Assembly: GCA_045539475.1 (NCBI GenBank)
Contig: JAZQFJ010000093.1
Location: 8,117 to 72,116, forward strand
Direction of reading: 5' to 3'
Origin: SIG480 sp045539475
Lineage (GTDB): Bacteria; Bacillota; Clostridia; Oscillospirales; JAAYXM01
DNA: 64,000 nt
Below the pieces are notes generated by a model, which was given only the letters and a program-made list of their open reading frames with translations, searched no databases and was not told where the DNA came from. This document shows, one piece after another, positions 24,826-31,249 of the stretch. A program made the translations under genes and the position numbers. The stretch's first letter is position 1, and each line of letters opens with the position of its first letter.

Positions 24826-25665
24826 TTACTTTTTAAAAAATGCCACAACAACAGCACCGGGACCGACGTGCGTGCCGATAACACTGCCGATAGTTGTATA
24901 ACGGACTTCATTAAGATTGTTTTCCCAGATATGCCGGCTGTCCTCGATATATTTCTTCAACAGCGCATCCGAAATTCCGCTGTAACCGAGCAATACCGGT
25001 TTGTCAAAATCAATACCGCCGGCTTTATCCATTTCCTGAACGAGCAAATTGTTCCCCATTTTGGAGCCACGCGCCTTGCCGAGCATATTGATTTCGCCGT
25101 CTGTAACAGAAAGAACGGGCTTGAGATTAAGCATACTGCCGGCAAATGCCACAGTCTTGGAAATACGGCCGCCGCGTTTAAGATATTCAAGCGTATCAAC
25201 CAGGGCAACAATGATGATTTTTTTCTTTTCTTCTTCCAATATTTGTGCAATTTCTTTTGCGCTCTTTCCTTCGTCGAGCAATCTCAGAGCCAGCTCTGCT
25301 AAAATGCCGCTGCCCGTTGCCGCGCTGGCGCTGTCCACTACATACACATTCTCATAATCTGCCGCCGCAATGGTGGCGCTTTGATATGTACCGGAAAATT
25401 TTGAAGCAAGGGTAATTACCACTGCTGCTTCACCGGCCTCTTTTGCCTTTTCAATCTCTTTTATAAAGGCCTCGGGTGTTGCCTGGCTTGTAGTGGGAAG
25501 AGTGTCGTTCTCAATCAGCTTCTCATAAAAAGTTTTATGATCTATCGTTATACCGTCAATGTATTCTTCGCGGCCAAAGCTAACGGTAAGAGGAACAATA
25601 TGTACGCGTTCCTTGATTTCCGGTACTAAATCTACTGTAGAATCCACAATAATTCTTGTTTTCAT
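24826..25665 (-). CDS. DegV family fatty-acid-binding protein
   Basis: A 279-residue two-domain DegV protein. Members bind a fatty acid and, as FakB, present it to the kinase FakA for phosphorylation and entry into phospholipid synthesis. It shows the opening IIVDSTVDLVPE, the LPTTSQATPEAFIKEIE loop (about 56-72), and GSGILAELALRLLDEGKSA. The C-terminal segments are GYSGISDA and HVGPGAVVVAFF. It lies directly downstream of a MarR regulator on the same strand (28-base gap) and shares its promoter. This parallels FabT/FapR-like control of fatty-acid metabolism. No fakA gene is in the window. Confidence 0.9.
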   Translation of the reverse strand: MKTRIIVDSTVDLVPEIKERVHIVPLTVSFGREEYIDGITIDHKTFYEKLIENDTLPTTSQATPEAFIKEIEKAKEAGEAAVVITLASKFSGTYQSATIAAADYENVYVVDSASAATGSGILAELALRLLDEGKSAKEIAQILEEEKKKIIIVALVDTLEYLKRGGRISKTVAFAGSMLNLKPVLSVTDGEINMLGKARGSKMGNNLLVQEMDKAGGIDFDKPVLLGYSGISDALLKKYIEDSRHIWENNLNEVRYTTIGSVIGTHVGPGAVVVAFFKK

Positions 25666-25693
25666 TTTTCAATTCCTTTCGTAAAAAACATAT

Positions 25694-26146
25694 TTATTTC
25701 TTATTTTCAGAATTCTTCAAAACAGCGTCCAGACTTTCGCTTATAACAGCAAGACTTTTATAGAACGCCACTCTCTCTTCTTCGGAAAGACTTCCACTGA
25801 TTGTATCTAAAACGCCATTGATTTTATCAGCAATTTTTTCTCCGACCTCATTGCCTTTATCGGTAAGGATAAGCGGGCTCTTATACCGCTTAGCGCTTTT
25901 TGATTCACAAATCAGATATTCATTGGTTTCAAGATAATCAAGTGCGCGGGAAATGGTTGCTTTGTCTTCCTCGCAGTGTTCGCAAAGCTCGGTAGCTGTT
26001 GCGCCTTTGTTTGTGTAAAGATAATACAGGCAGGAAATATGAGCGCTTCGTAAGCTGTATTCTGCCATTTCCTGATTTTTAATCTTTCGGATGTTCCGGC
26101 TTATTCTGTTAATCAAAACCGTAAATGTTTCAAATCTGTTTTGCAT
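25694..26146 (-). CDS. MarR family transcriptional regulator
   Basis: A 150-residue winged-helix regulator: helical dimer arms at both ends and the DNA-binding core in between (GATATELCEHCEEDKATISRALDYLETNEYLICE). It is the first gene of a two-gene unit with degV. Two perfect palindromes flank its promoter, so it is almost certainly autoregulated. The ligand is unknown; an acyl chain or acyl-CoA would fit a DegV partner (inference). Ribosome site GGAGGTAAG precedes the ATG. Confidence 0.9.
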   Translation of the reverse strand: MQNRFETFTVLINRISRNIRKIKNQEMAEYSLRSAHISCLYYLYTNKGATATELCEHCEEDKATISRALDYLETNEYLICESKSAKRYKSPLILTDKGNEVGEKIADKINGVLDTISGSLSEEERVAFYKSLAVISESLDAVLKNSENKK

Positions 26147-26163
26147 TTTCTTACCTCCGCATT

Positions 26164-26223
26164 ACTTGTTGATATCTCAACAAGTGAAAAGTATAGCACA
26201 TACTTGTTGAAATGTCAACAAGT
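26164..26223 (-). promoter_or_regulatory. MarR operator pair and promoter
   Basis: Two identical 9-4-9 palindromes, ACTTGTTGA-N4-TCAACAAGT, lie at 26164-26185 and 26202-26223, centres 38 bases apart. The minus-strand promoter is TTGACA (26213-26218), 17-base spacer, TATACT (26190-26195). One palindrome covers the -35 and the other the transcription start, a textbook repression layout. Confidence 0.85.
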
Positions 26224-26300
26224 TTTTGTAGGCTTGTTTTCCTGAAATTTCATTTGTCATTGGGATTCAAGAAAGGGCAAAAAAAATTTTAAAAAAACAC

Positions 26301-26329
26301 TTGACAAATGCAATTGTTTTTGATACAAT
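26301..26329 (+). promoter_or_regulatory. Promoter of the tRNA-Thr/tRNA-Tyr unit
   Basis: TTGACA (26301-26306), 17-base spacer, TACAAT (26324-26329), 18 bases upstream of the mature 5' end of tRNA-Thr. Confidence 0.8.
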
Positions 26330-26347
26330 TAATAGGCTGTTACGAAT

Positions 26348-26423
26348 GCTGGTATAGCTCAATTGGCAGAGCAGCTGATTTGTAATCAGCAGGTTGTAGG
26401 TTCAAGTCCTATTACCAGCTCCA
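26348..26423 (+). tRNA. tRNA-Thr(TGT), CCA encoded
   Basis: Complete cloverleaf: acceptor GCTGGTA/TACCAGC, D-arm GCTC/GAGC, anticodon stem GCTGA/TCAGC with loop TTTGTAA (anticodon TGT), T-arm with TTCAAGT loop, discriminator T and encoded CCA. It shares a promoter with the tRNA-Tyr that begins 8 bases later. Confidence 0.95.
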
Positions 26424-26431
26424 GCTTATAT

Positions 26432-26517
26432 GGAGGAGTTCCCGAGTGGCCAAAGGGGGCAGACTGTAAATCTGTTGTCTTTCGACTTCGGTGGTCCGAA
26501 TCCACCCTCCTCCACCA
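26432..26517 (+). tRNA. tRNA-Tyr(GTA), CCA encoded
   Basis: Acceptor GGAGGAG/CTCCTCC, anticodon stem CAGA/TCTG with loop CTGTAAA (anticodon GTA). The long variable arm is typical of tyrosine tRNA in bacteria; T-arm GGTGG-TCCGAAT-CCACC, discriminator A and encoded CCA. Its last 18 bases are repeated 151 bases downstream. Confidence 0.95.
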
Positions 26518-26668
26518 AACAAAAGCGACTGTCGTGTCCCGACAGTCGTTTTTGTTTTTGGCAAAGAAGGGTGAGATGAGGACAGCGACGGTTGCCCGCA
26601 GGGAAATAAAACAATCCGGTGGATTGTTTTATAGGAGCGCGGACCCGTAAATCCACCCTCCTCCACCA
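26500..26668 (+). repeat. Direct repeat of tRNA-Tyr 3' end (att-like scar)
   Basis: The 18 bases ATCCACCCTCCTCCACCA at 26500-26517 (end of tRNA-Tyr, including CCA) recur exactly at 26651-26668. Duplication of a tRNA 3' end is the mark of site-specific integration of a phage or island. Only about 130 bases lie between the copies, among them the tRNA terminator and a perfect 12-base stem at 26606-26632. No integrase remains. It is best read as the remnant of an excised or deleted element. Confidence 0.7.
26526..26553 (+). terminator. tRNA operon terminator
   Basis: Stem CGACTGTCG / CGACAGTCG (26526-26534 with 26540-26548), 5-base loop, followed by a T-rich tract. It lies 8 bases after the tRNA-Tyr CCA. 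Confidence 0.8.
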
Positions 26669-26708
26669 GAAAAAGACCTTAGCTTTAATGAAAGCTAAGG
26701 TCTTTTTC
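26669..26708. terminator. Perfect 18-bp bidirectional terminator hairpin
   Basis: Bases 26669-26686 pair perfectly with 26691-26708 around an AATG loop, with A- and T-runs at the stem base on both strands. It begins directly after the second copy of the tRNA-Tyr end. Confidence 0.8.
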
Positions 26709-26880
26709 AATGAAATTCGCCTTTCGGCGAGTGAAATAGCTTCGCTATGAAATACGTTGCACGTATGAAATATTTGCTTCGCAAATGTTTAAGAGGCGAA
26801 TTTTATTTCACTTTCTGTGGTAGCAGAAAATTTCATAATCCGTAAGGATTATTTCATATTGCGCAGCAATATTTCATTGA
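26709..26880. repeat. Array of short hairpins separated by ATGAAAT / ATTTCAT
   Basis: In the left half TGAAAT or ATGAAAT recurs at 26711, 26732, 26747 and 26765. Each is followed by a different small hairpin (such as AGC-TTCG-CT, or ATTTGC with GCAAAT). In the right half the complement ATTTCAT recurs near 26830, 26851 and 26871 around other hairpins. An AATTCGCC / GGCGAATT pair joins the halves, so the whole block is itself a large palindrome. Unit sequences differ while the linker is constant. No gene is present. Possibly a MITE-like or REP-like intergenic element. Confidence 0.6.
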
Positions 26881-26950
26881 ATATGTTATTTTGATATCAA
26901 AGTTAGCAGCTTTTTCTTGCAATTTTCCGCCTGATATGGTAAAATAAAAT

Positions 26951-27066
26951 TGCGACACAACTGAATATTAACCATATGTATATTACAAGTATGTATTCTT
27001 TTACCTTTTGGTAAAAATGCATACTCTATTTTCGCATGCTTGTAGCATATGGGAAGTTGTGTCGCA
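26951..27066 (+). ncRNA. Predicted structured RNA upstream of DUF6809-like gene
   Basis: The ends are perfect 12-base complements, TGCGACACAACT (26951-26962) and AGTTGTGTCGCA (27055-27066). Between them CATATG, TTACAAGTATG and TTTTACC on the left match GCATATG, CATGCTTGTAG and GGTAAAA on the right, partly through G-U pairs. This folds as one long imperfect hairpin of about 116 bases. G-U pairs on one strand suggest it acts as RNA. It lies 72 bases before the ATG at 27139 and could be a cis-regulatory leader or a separate RNA. It has no clear match to a known riboswitch. Confidence 0.4.
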
Positions 27067-27138
27067 GCAATCGGAGATATGCATTTTTCGTGCGTAGCTT
27101 CGGCTGCGCACTTTTTATTTGCAACAGGAGGTGGGAAC

Positions 27139-27402
27139 ATGTTTCTTTCCGAATTGTGGAATACGGATTTATTTGAAAACCGTAACGAAAGAGCCCGGGA
27201 AATGCACGATGCAGTGAAAAAAACGGAGACGAGCTTAAATAAACTAATCTCGACTCTCAATGCAGAACAACGTGCGCTGCTGGAAGAATATGAAGAAAAC
27301 ATAAATGCGTTAAGCGGATTTTCTTCTGAAAAAGCGTTTGAAAAGGGAATACGCTTTGCAACAAAATTTTTACTGGATGCGTTGGCAGAACCCACAATAT
27401 AG
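27139..27402 (+). CDS. DUF6809-like small helical protein
   Basis: An 87-residue acidic, all-helical protein. Its layout (short N-terminal LSELWNTDLFENRNE segment, central helical pair with SLNKLISTLNAEQRALLEEY, and C-terminal EKGIRFATKFLLDAL) matches the DUF6809 family of Firmicutes. Members are often found on phages and integrative elements; function unknown. The ATG at 27139 lies 8 bases after AGGAGG. It sits beside a tRNA att scar and a hairpin array, so it may be a leftover gene of an integrated element. A strong bidirectional terminator follows. Confidence 0.6.
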   Translation: MFLSELWNTDLFENRNERAREMHDAVKKTETSLNKLISTLNAEQRALLEEYEENINALSGFSSEKAFEKGIRFATKFLLDALAEPTI

Positions 27403-27430
27403 CAGATTTTTATTGATGCACAGAAGAACA

Positions 27431-27469
27431 TAAAATGCGGAACGACATTTGATATCGTTCCGCATTTTA
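27431..27469. terminator. Bidirectional terminator
   Basis: A perfect 15-base stem (27431-27445 with 27455-27469), loop of 9, ending in ATTTTA on both strands. It separates the convergent DUF6809-like and glnQ-like genes. Confidence 0.85.
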
Positions 27470-27483
27470 TTATTTTTAGTTTT

Positions 27484-28206
27484 TTACAGCACTTTGCCGA
27501 GGAATGCGCGAAGGCGCGGGGACTTTGGATTTCCGAAAAGCTCGTCGGGTGTGCCTTGTTCGGCGATAACGCCCTCGTCCATAAAGAGAACGCGCGTTGC
27601 AACCTCGCGGGCAAAGCCCATTTCGTGGGTAACAACTACCATCGTCATTCCCTCATCAGCAAGCTCACGCATAATTTCAAGAACCTCGCCGACCATTTCA
27701 GGGTCAAGTGCCGATGTCGGCTCGTCGAAGAGCATTACATCCGGATTCATGGCAAGTGCGCGTGCGATTGCTATTCTCTGTTGCTGACCGCCGGAAAGCT
27801 GACCGGGATATGCGTCTGCTTTTTCGGGAAGACCGACGCGGGAAAGAAGCGCAAGCGCTTTTTCCTCTGCTTCAGCTTCCGTCATAAGCTTCAGCTTTAC
27901 CGGTGCGAGCTTTATGTTCTCCTTTACCGTCATATGAGGAAACAGGTTAAACTGCTGGAAAACCATTCCCATCTTCTGACGGAGCTTGTTTATATCGTTT
28001 TTCGGATTGGTGATGTCCGTACCTTCAAAGAAAATCTGACCGCCCGTCGGCTGTTCAAGAAGGTTCAGACAGCGGAGAAAGGTAGACTTTCCCGAGCCGG
28101 ACGCGCCGATGATAACGACCTTTTCACCTTTTTTGATATGCTCGTCGATGCCACAGAGAACCTCGTGGTCGCCGAACGATTTTTTCAGTCCTTTAACGTT
28201 TATCAC
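27484..28206 (-). CDS. Polar amino acid ABC transporter ATP-binding protein (GlnQ-like)
   Basis: A 240-residue ABC ATPase on the cytoplasmic side of an amino-acid importer. Walker A GASGSGKSTFLRCLNLLE (about 34-51), Q-loop MVFQQFNLFPHMTV, signature LSGGQQQRIAIARAL (about 137-151), Walker B VMLFDEPTSALDPE and the switch His in VTHEMGFA are present. The start is a GTG at 28206 preceded by AAGGAGG; the ATG at 28227 would place that site inside the gene. It overlaps the permease gene by 14 bases. The substrate (glutamine, cystine, arginine or another) cannot be fixed. Confidence 0.93.
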   Translation of the reverse strand: MINVKGLKKSFGDHEVLCGIDEHIKKGEKVVIIGASGSGKSTFLRCLNLLEQPTGGQIFFEGTDITNPKNDINKLRQKMGMVFQQFNLFPHMTVKENIKLAPVKLKLMTEAEAEEKALALLSRVGLPEKADAYPGQLSGGQQQRIAIARALAMNPDVMLFDEPTSALDPEMVGEVLEIMRELADEGMTMVVVTHEMGFAREVATRVLFMDEGVIAEQGTPDELFGNPKSPRLRAFLGKVL

Positions 28207-28975
28207 TTTCGCGCAGCCTCCTTTCAAGTATTCCGAGAAGCTTGGTAAGAATCATAACAAGAACGAGATAAATGAGAGCAAGGCTTATGTACGGGATTGT
28301 TGCCGTGTAGGTCTTGCTGACTATTACCTGTGCCGCTTTTGTCACGTCCTGAAGCGCGATAACGGTGACGAGCGAGGTCTCTTTAAGGAGCGCGATAAGC
28401 TCGTTGCCGAGCGCGGGGAGAATATTCTTAAACGCCTGAGGGATGATTATGTAGCTCATAGTCTGGCGATAGTTAAGACCAAGGCTTCGCCCTGCTTCCA
28501 TCTGACCTGCCGAGATTGACATAATTCCGGAACGCGCGATTTCCGCAACATACGCACCGGAGTTTATGCCAAGTGTTATAATAGCGCAGACGTTTGTGTC
28601 AAACGTGCTTTTCGGTACCATTATGACAAAGCCCATAATAAGAAGCTGAACCATAAGCGGAGTACCGCGGAGCACGGTGACGTAAATTTTGCATATTGAG
28701 TTTATAATGCGGAGAAAAATGTTCGGTTTTCCGCGTGAGCTGTCATGAGTAGAGCGGATTATCGCAACAACCATACCGATGATAACACCGAGAATGAGTG
28801 CGCCGATTGTTACGACAAACGTAGTGATAAGGCCGTCGGTGAAAAACTTCCAGCGATTTTCAAAAACGAAAACCTGGAAGAACTGAAAGCACAGGCGCTG
28901 CAGACTCTCGGGGAGAGCGAGTATCCAGCCCGGTGCCATCTCCGCTGCCCATTTGGCAAATGTTAAAACATTCAT
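28193..28975 (-). CDS. Polar amino acid ABC transporter permease
   Basis: A 260-residue membrane protein with about five helices. It carries the HisM/GlnP-type signature: TFVVTIGALILGVIIGM, YVTVLRGTPLMVQLLIM (the family's RGTPL motif), and the EAA loop SGIMSISAGQMEAGRSLGL with conserved Ala-Gly-Gln. It is the middle gene of binding protein-permease-ATPase; two hairpins separate it from the binding protein, probably giving lower expression. Confidence 0.92.
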   Translation of the reverse strand: MNVLTFAKWAAEMAPGWILALPESLQRLCFQFFQVFVFENRWKFFTDGLITTFVVTIGALILGVIIGMVVAIIRSTHDSSRGKPNIFLRIINSICKIYVTVLRGTPLMVQLLIMGFVIMVPKSTFDTNVCAIITLGINSGAYVAEIARSGIMSISAGQMEAGRSLGLNYRQTMSYIIIPQAFKNILPALGNELIALLKETSLVTVIALQDVTKAAQVIVSKTYTATIPYISLALIYLVLVMILTKLLGILERRLRESDKR

Positions 28976-29001
28976 TTTGTGTTATTCCTTCTTTTTAGTG
29001 A

Positions 29002-29064
29002 TATACCTCCCCGCAAGGGGGAGGTATAAATACTTTTTAAAATACTTCTCCCTCGCGGAGGGAG
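29002..29064 (-). promoter_or_regulatory. Two hairpins between binding-protein and permease genes
   Basis: An 11-base stem TATACCTCCCC/GGGGAGGTATA (29002-29012 with 29018-29028) and a 7-base stem CTCCCTC/GAGGGAG (29048-29054 with 29058-29064). Neither has a good U-tract on the minus strand. They probably act as partial terminators or mRNA-stabilising ends that keep the binding protein in excess over the membrane complex. Confidence 0.5.
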
Positions 29065-29076
29065 CATTATTTTAGC

Positions 29077-29832
29077 TTACTCTGCCTTGATGTACTTGCC
29101 GATGATTTCGTCGATCTTGCCCTCTGCCTTAAGCTCGGAAAGCGCAGTGTTGAACTTATCAAGAAGCTCTGTGTTTTCCTTTGCGATAGCAGCAGCATAA
29201 TCTTCAACTGCAAACTCAGTGTCAAGAATCTTAAGGCCTTCGTTTGCTTCGACAAATGCCTTTGCCGGCTCATTGTCGATAACAACGCAGTCTACCTGAC
29301 CGTTAAGAAGTGCCTGAACAGCGAGAGCGCCGTTGTCATAGCGGGAAACAGCATCTTCGCCGTAGCCGCCGTTCTCCGGTGTGTCGGAGCAGTAGATATC
29401 GCCAGTTGTGCCGGACTGAACGCCGATCTTCTTGCCTTCAAGGTCATCAATGGAAGCGATAGCGCTGTCCTCTGTAACGATAACGACCTGAATGCCGGTA
29501 GCGTAAGAGTCGGAGAAGTTTACTGCCTCTTTGCGCTCTTCGGTAACTGTCATACCTGCGAGAGCAACGTCGATTGCGCCGGAGGAAACAGCAGTGATAA
29601 GAGAATCAAAAGCCATATCCTTAATCTCAAGCTCCATACCGAGCTTTTCTGCAACAGCAGCAGCGATTTCAGCATCAATACCGATGATGTTGTTGTTTTC
29701 GTCAACCATTTCATACGGCGGGAATGCTGCGTTTGTTCCCATGGTGAGAACTTCTTTTTCTGCGGGGGCGGAGCAAGCTGCAAATGCAAGAACCATAACA
29801 GCTGCAAGTGTAAGTGCCAAAACCTTTTTCAT
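29077..29832 (-). CDS. Amino acid ABC transporter substrate-binding lipoprotein
   Basis: A 251-residue extracytoplasmic solute-binding protein of family 3. A lipoprotein signal peptide ends in a FAAC lipobox at about residue 20. The mature part begins with TMGTNAAFPPYEMVDENN, contains IGIDAEIAAAVAEKLGMELE and AFDSLITAVSSGAIDVALAGMT in the standard order, and ends in a two-lobe fold. The ATG at 29832 is preceded by GGGAGG; the frame is open further upstream, but the signal peptide fixes the start. Confidence 0.93.
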   Translation of the reverse strand: MKKVLALTLAAVMVLAFAACSAPAEKEVLTMGTNAAFPPYEMVDENNNIIGIDAEIAAAVAEKLGMELEIKDMAFDSLITAVSSGAIDVALAGMTVTEERKEAVNFSDSYATGIQVVIVTEDSAIASIDDLEGKKIGVQSGTTGDIYCSDTPENGGYGEDAVSRYDNGALAVQALLNGQVDCVVIDNEPAKAFVEANEGLKILDTEFAVEDYAAAIAKENTELLDKFNTALSELKAEGKIDEIIGKYIKAE

Positions 29833-29897
29833 TATTGTGAAACCTCCCATAATTTGTTGTAAAGATGCGGCGGTGCGCCGCAAGGCTTTGTACAATA

Positions 29898-29926
29898 ATT
29901 ATACATATTATATGGGGGTTTGTCAA
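29898..29926 (-). promoter_or_regulatory. Promoter of the amino-acid ABC operon
   Basis: Minus-strand TTGACA (29921-29926), 17-base spacer, perfect TATAAT (29898-29903). The leader from about 29891 carries a small GC-rich hairpin (GCGGC/GCCGC near 29866-29880) before the ribosome site. Confidence 0.8.
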
Positions 29927-29954
29927 TAAAAAGAGAGTTAAAAAAGGAAAAGAA

Positions 29955-30065
29955 TCAAAAATGAATACAAATAAGCACACCGAGAAGCGCAAGCATCACA
30001 ATTATTGCCGCATCAAGAAGGCGGACGCCGACCGATACATTCGCGTAAGGATTTATTTTCCGCAT
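29955..30065 (-). CDS. 36-residue single-helix membrane peptide, last gene of mgl operon
   Basis: A short open frame not usually annotated. The ATG at 30065 has GTGAGGA 4 bases upstream, and begins 11 bases after the mglC stop codon. The peptide has a basic, polar start (MRKINPYANVSVGVRLLD) followed by one strongly hydrophobic helix (AAIIVMLALLGVLICIHF) to the end. Base and codon use match its neighbours. It could be an accessory subunit of the sugar permease or a small regulator of it, as known for other transporter-linked small proteins; no homologue is recognised. Confidence 0.5.
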   Translation of the reverse strand: MRKINPYANVSVGVRLLDAAIIVMLALLGVLICIHF

Positions 30066-30076
30066 TGTTCCTCACC

Positions 30077-31153
30077 CTACTTTCTCACAAGGTATTTTCG
30101 CATATCTATCGCACACGCGATAAGGATTATAAGTCCCTTTATGATATACTGCATATTCTGGTTGACCGAGAGGAAGGTAAGCCCGACAAAGATTATGCGC
30201 AAGAGAACAACGCCCATTATAACGCCGCGTATCTTGCCGATACCGCCGACGAACGATACACCGCCGATTACGCATGCGGCAATGGCATCAAGCTCATAGT
30301 TAAGACCTGTGGATGCGCTGTTTGAGCCGATTCTCGCGCCCTCGATAAATCCGGTAACGCCGTACAGTGCACCGGCAAGCGTGAATACAAGGATTATCGT
30401 CCGCGTAACGTTTACACCGGAGACGTGTGCCGCCTCGGGGTTAGAGCCGACGGCAAACATATTTTTTCCGAAAGTGGTTTTATTCCAAACAAACCACATA
30501 ACTATAGTTATTATAACGGCATACCACACGAAATTGGGTATCGCCGTACCTCCGACCGAGAGAATGCTTCCGTTGATAAAGCCTGTATAGCTCTCGGAAA
30601 GCCCGGAGATGGACTGTCCGTTGTTCGTGCCGAGAGTCAGGTACATAAGCAGCCCGCCGTAGATGATAAGCTGGGTTGCAAGAGTAACTATAAACGGGTG
30701 GAGATTAAACTTTGCCGTGCAGAAGCCATTTACCGCACCGATAAGTGCGCCGATGGCAATAATAAGAGCGATAACGAGAAAAACCGGCAATGTTCCGATT
30801 TCCGGGAACATTTTGTTTGCATATCCCGATGCCTGCAGAAGCGAAGCAGCAACGCACGCGCAGAGTCCGACGGCGCGGCCGGCGGAAAGGTCGGTACCGG
30901 TAAGAATTATTGCACCGGCTATTCCAAGCGCAATCGGCAGATTCGCGGCGGAGAGCGAGAGTATGTTGATAAGCGAGCTTGGGGAAAGGAATCGCGGGCG
31001 GTATATTGCTATTGCTATTATAACGGCGATGAGGAAGATATACAGCGCGTTATTTATAAAAAATTCGCGTTTCATACGGCGTTTTTCGGCGGGATCGAGC
31101 GTTTTGTATTCGTCAAAGCCGCGCCGGAAACGCGTGTTCTTTTTGTTTTCCAT
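30077..31153 (-). CDS. mglC: Galactose/methyl-galactoside-type ABC permease (MglC-like)
   Basis: A 358-residue polytopic permease of the RbsC/MglC branch, with about ten hydrophobic segments. Visible marks are ANLPIALGIAGAIILTGTDLSAGRAVGL, IGAVNGFCTAKFNLHPFIVTLAT, and VCVIGGVSFVGGIGKIRG-like C-terminal loops. The soluble N-terminal tail is basic. MglC is favoured over RbsC because the adjacent binding protein carries a MglB-type calcium loop. It follows mglA after a spacer that holds short TGCAAAATGCA repeats and a small hairpin. Confidence 0.85.
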   Translation of the reverse strand: MENKKNTRFRRGFDEYKTLDPAEKRRMKREFFINNALYIFLIAVIIAIAIYRPRFLSPSSLINILSLSAANLPIALGIAGAIILTGTDLSAGRAVGLCACVAASLLQASGYANKMFPEIGTLPVFLVIALIIAIGALIGAVNGFCTAKFNLHPFIVTLATQLIIYGGLLMYLTLGTNNGQSISGLSESYTGFINGSILSVGGTAIPNFVWYAVIITIVMWFVWNKTTFGKNMFAVGSNPEAAHVSGVNVTRTIILVFTLAGALYGVTGFIEGARIGSNSASTGLNYELDAIAACVIGGVSFVGGIGKIRGVIMGVVLLRIIFVGLTFLSVNQNMQYIIKGLIILIACAIDMRKYLVRK

Positions 31154-31249
31154 AAGTTAGCCACCTCTTAGTAAATGCAAAATGCAGAGTGCAAAATGCA
31201 AAATGGAATTATACTTAGTTTTGCATTGCAATAACCGATTTGCGGGTTA

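Noticed and set aside
26709..26880. CRISPR array
   Set aside because: Linkers are only 6-7 bases, the units fold into individual hairpins, orientation reverses in the middle and no cas genes are near.
26886..27635. Long minus-strand open frame (249 codons) opposite the DUF6809-like gene
   Set aside because: It runs across a terminator, the predicted RNA and the plus-strand gene, has Cys/Ser/Phe-rich composition typical of a shadow frame, and lacks a ribosome site.
31154..31249. Short TGCAAAATGCA repeats between mglC and mglA as a regulatory array
   Set aside because: Only two or three imperfect copies, no symmetry or spacing that suggests binding sites; kept only as a remark.
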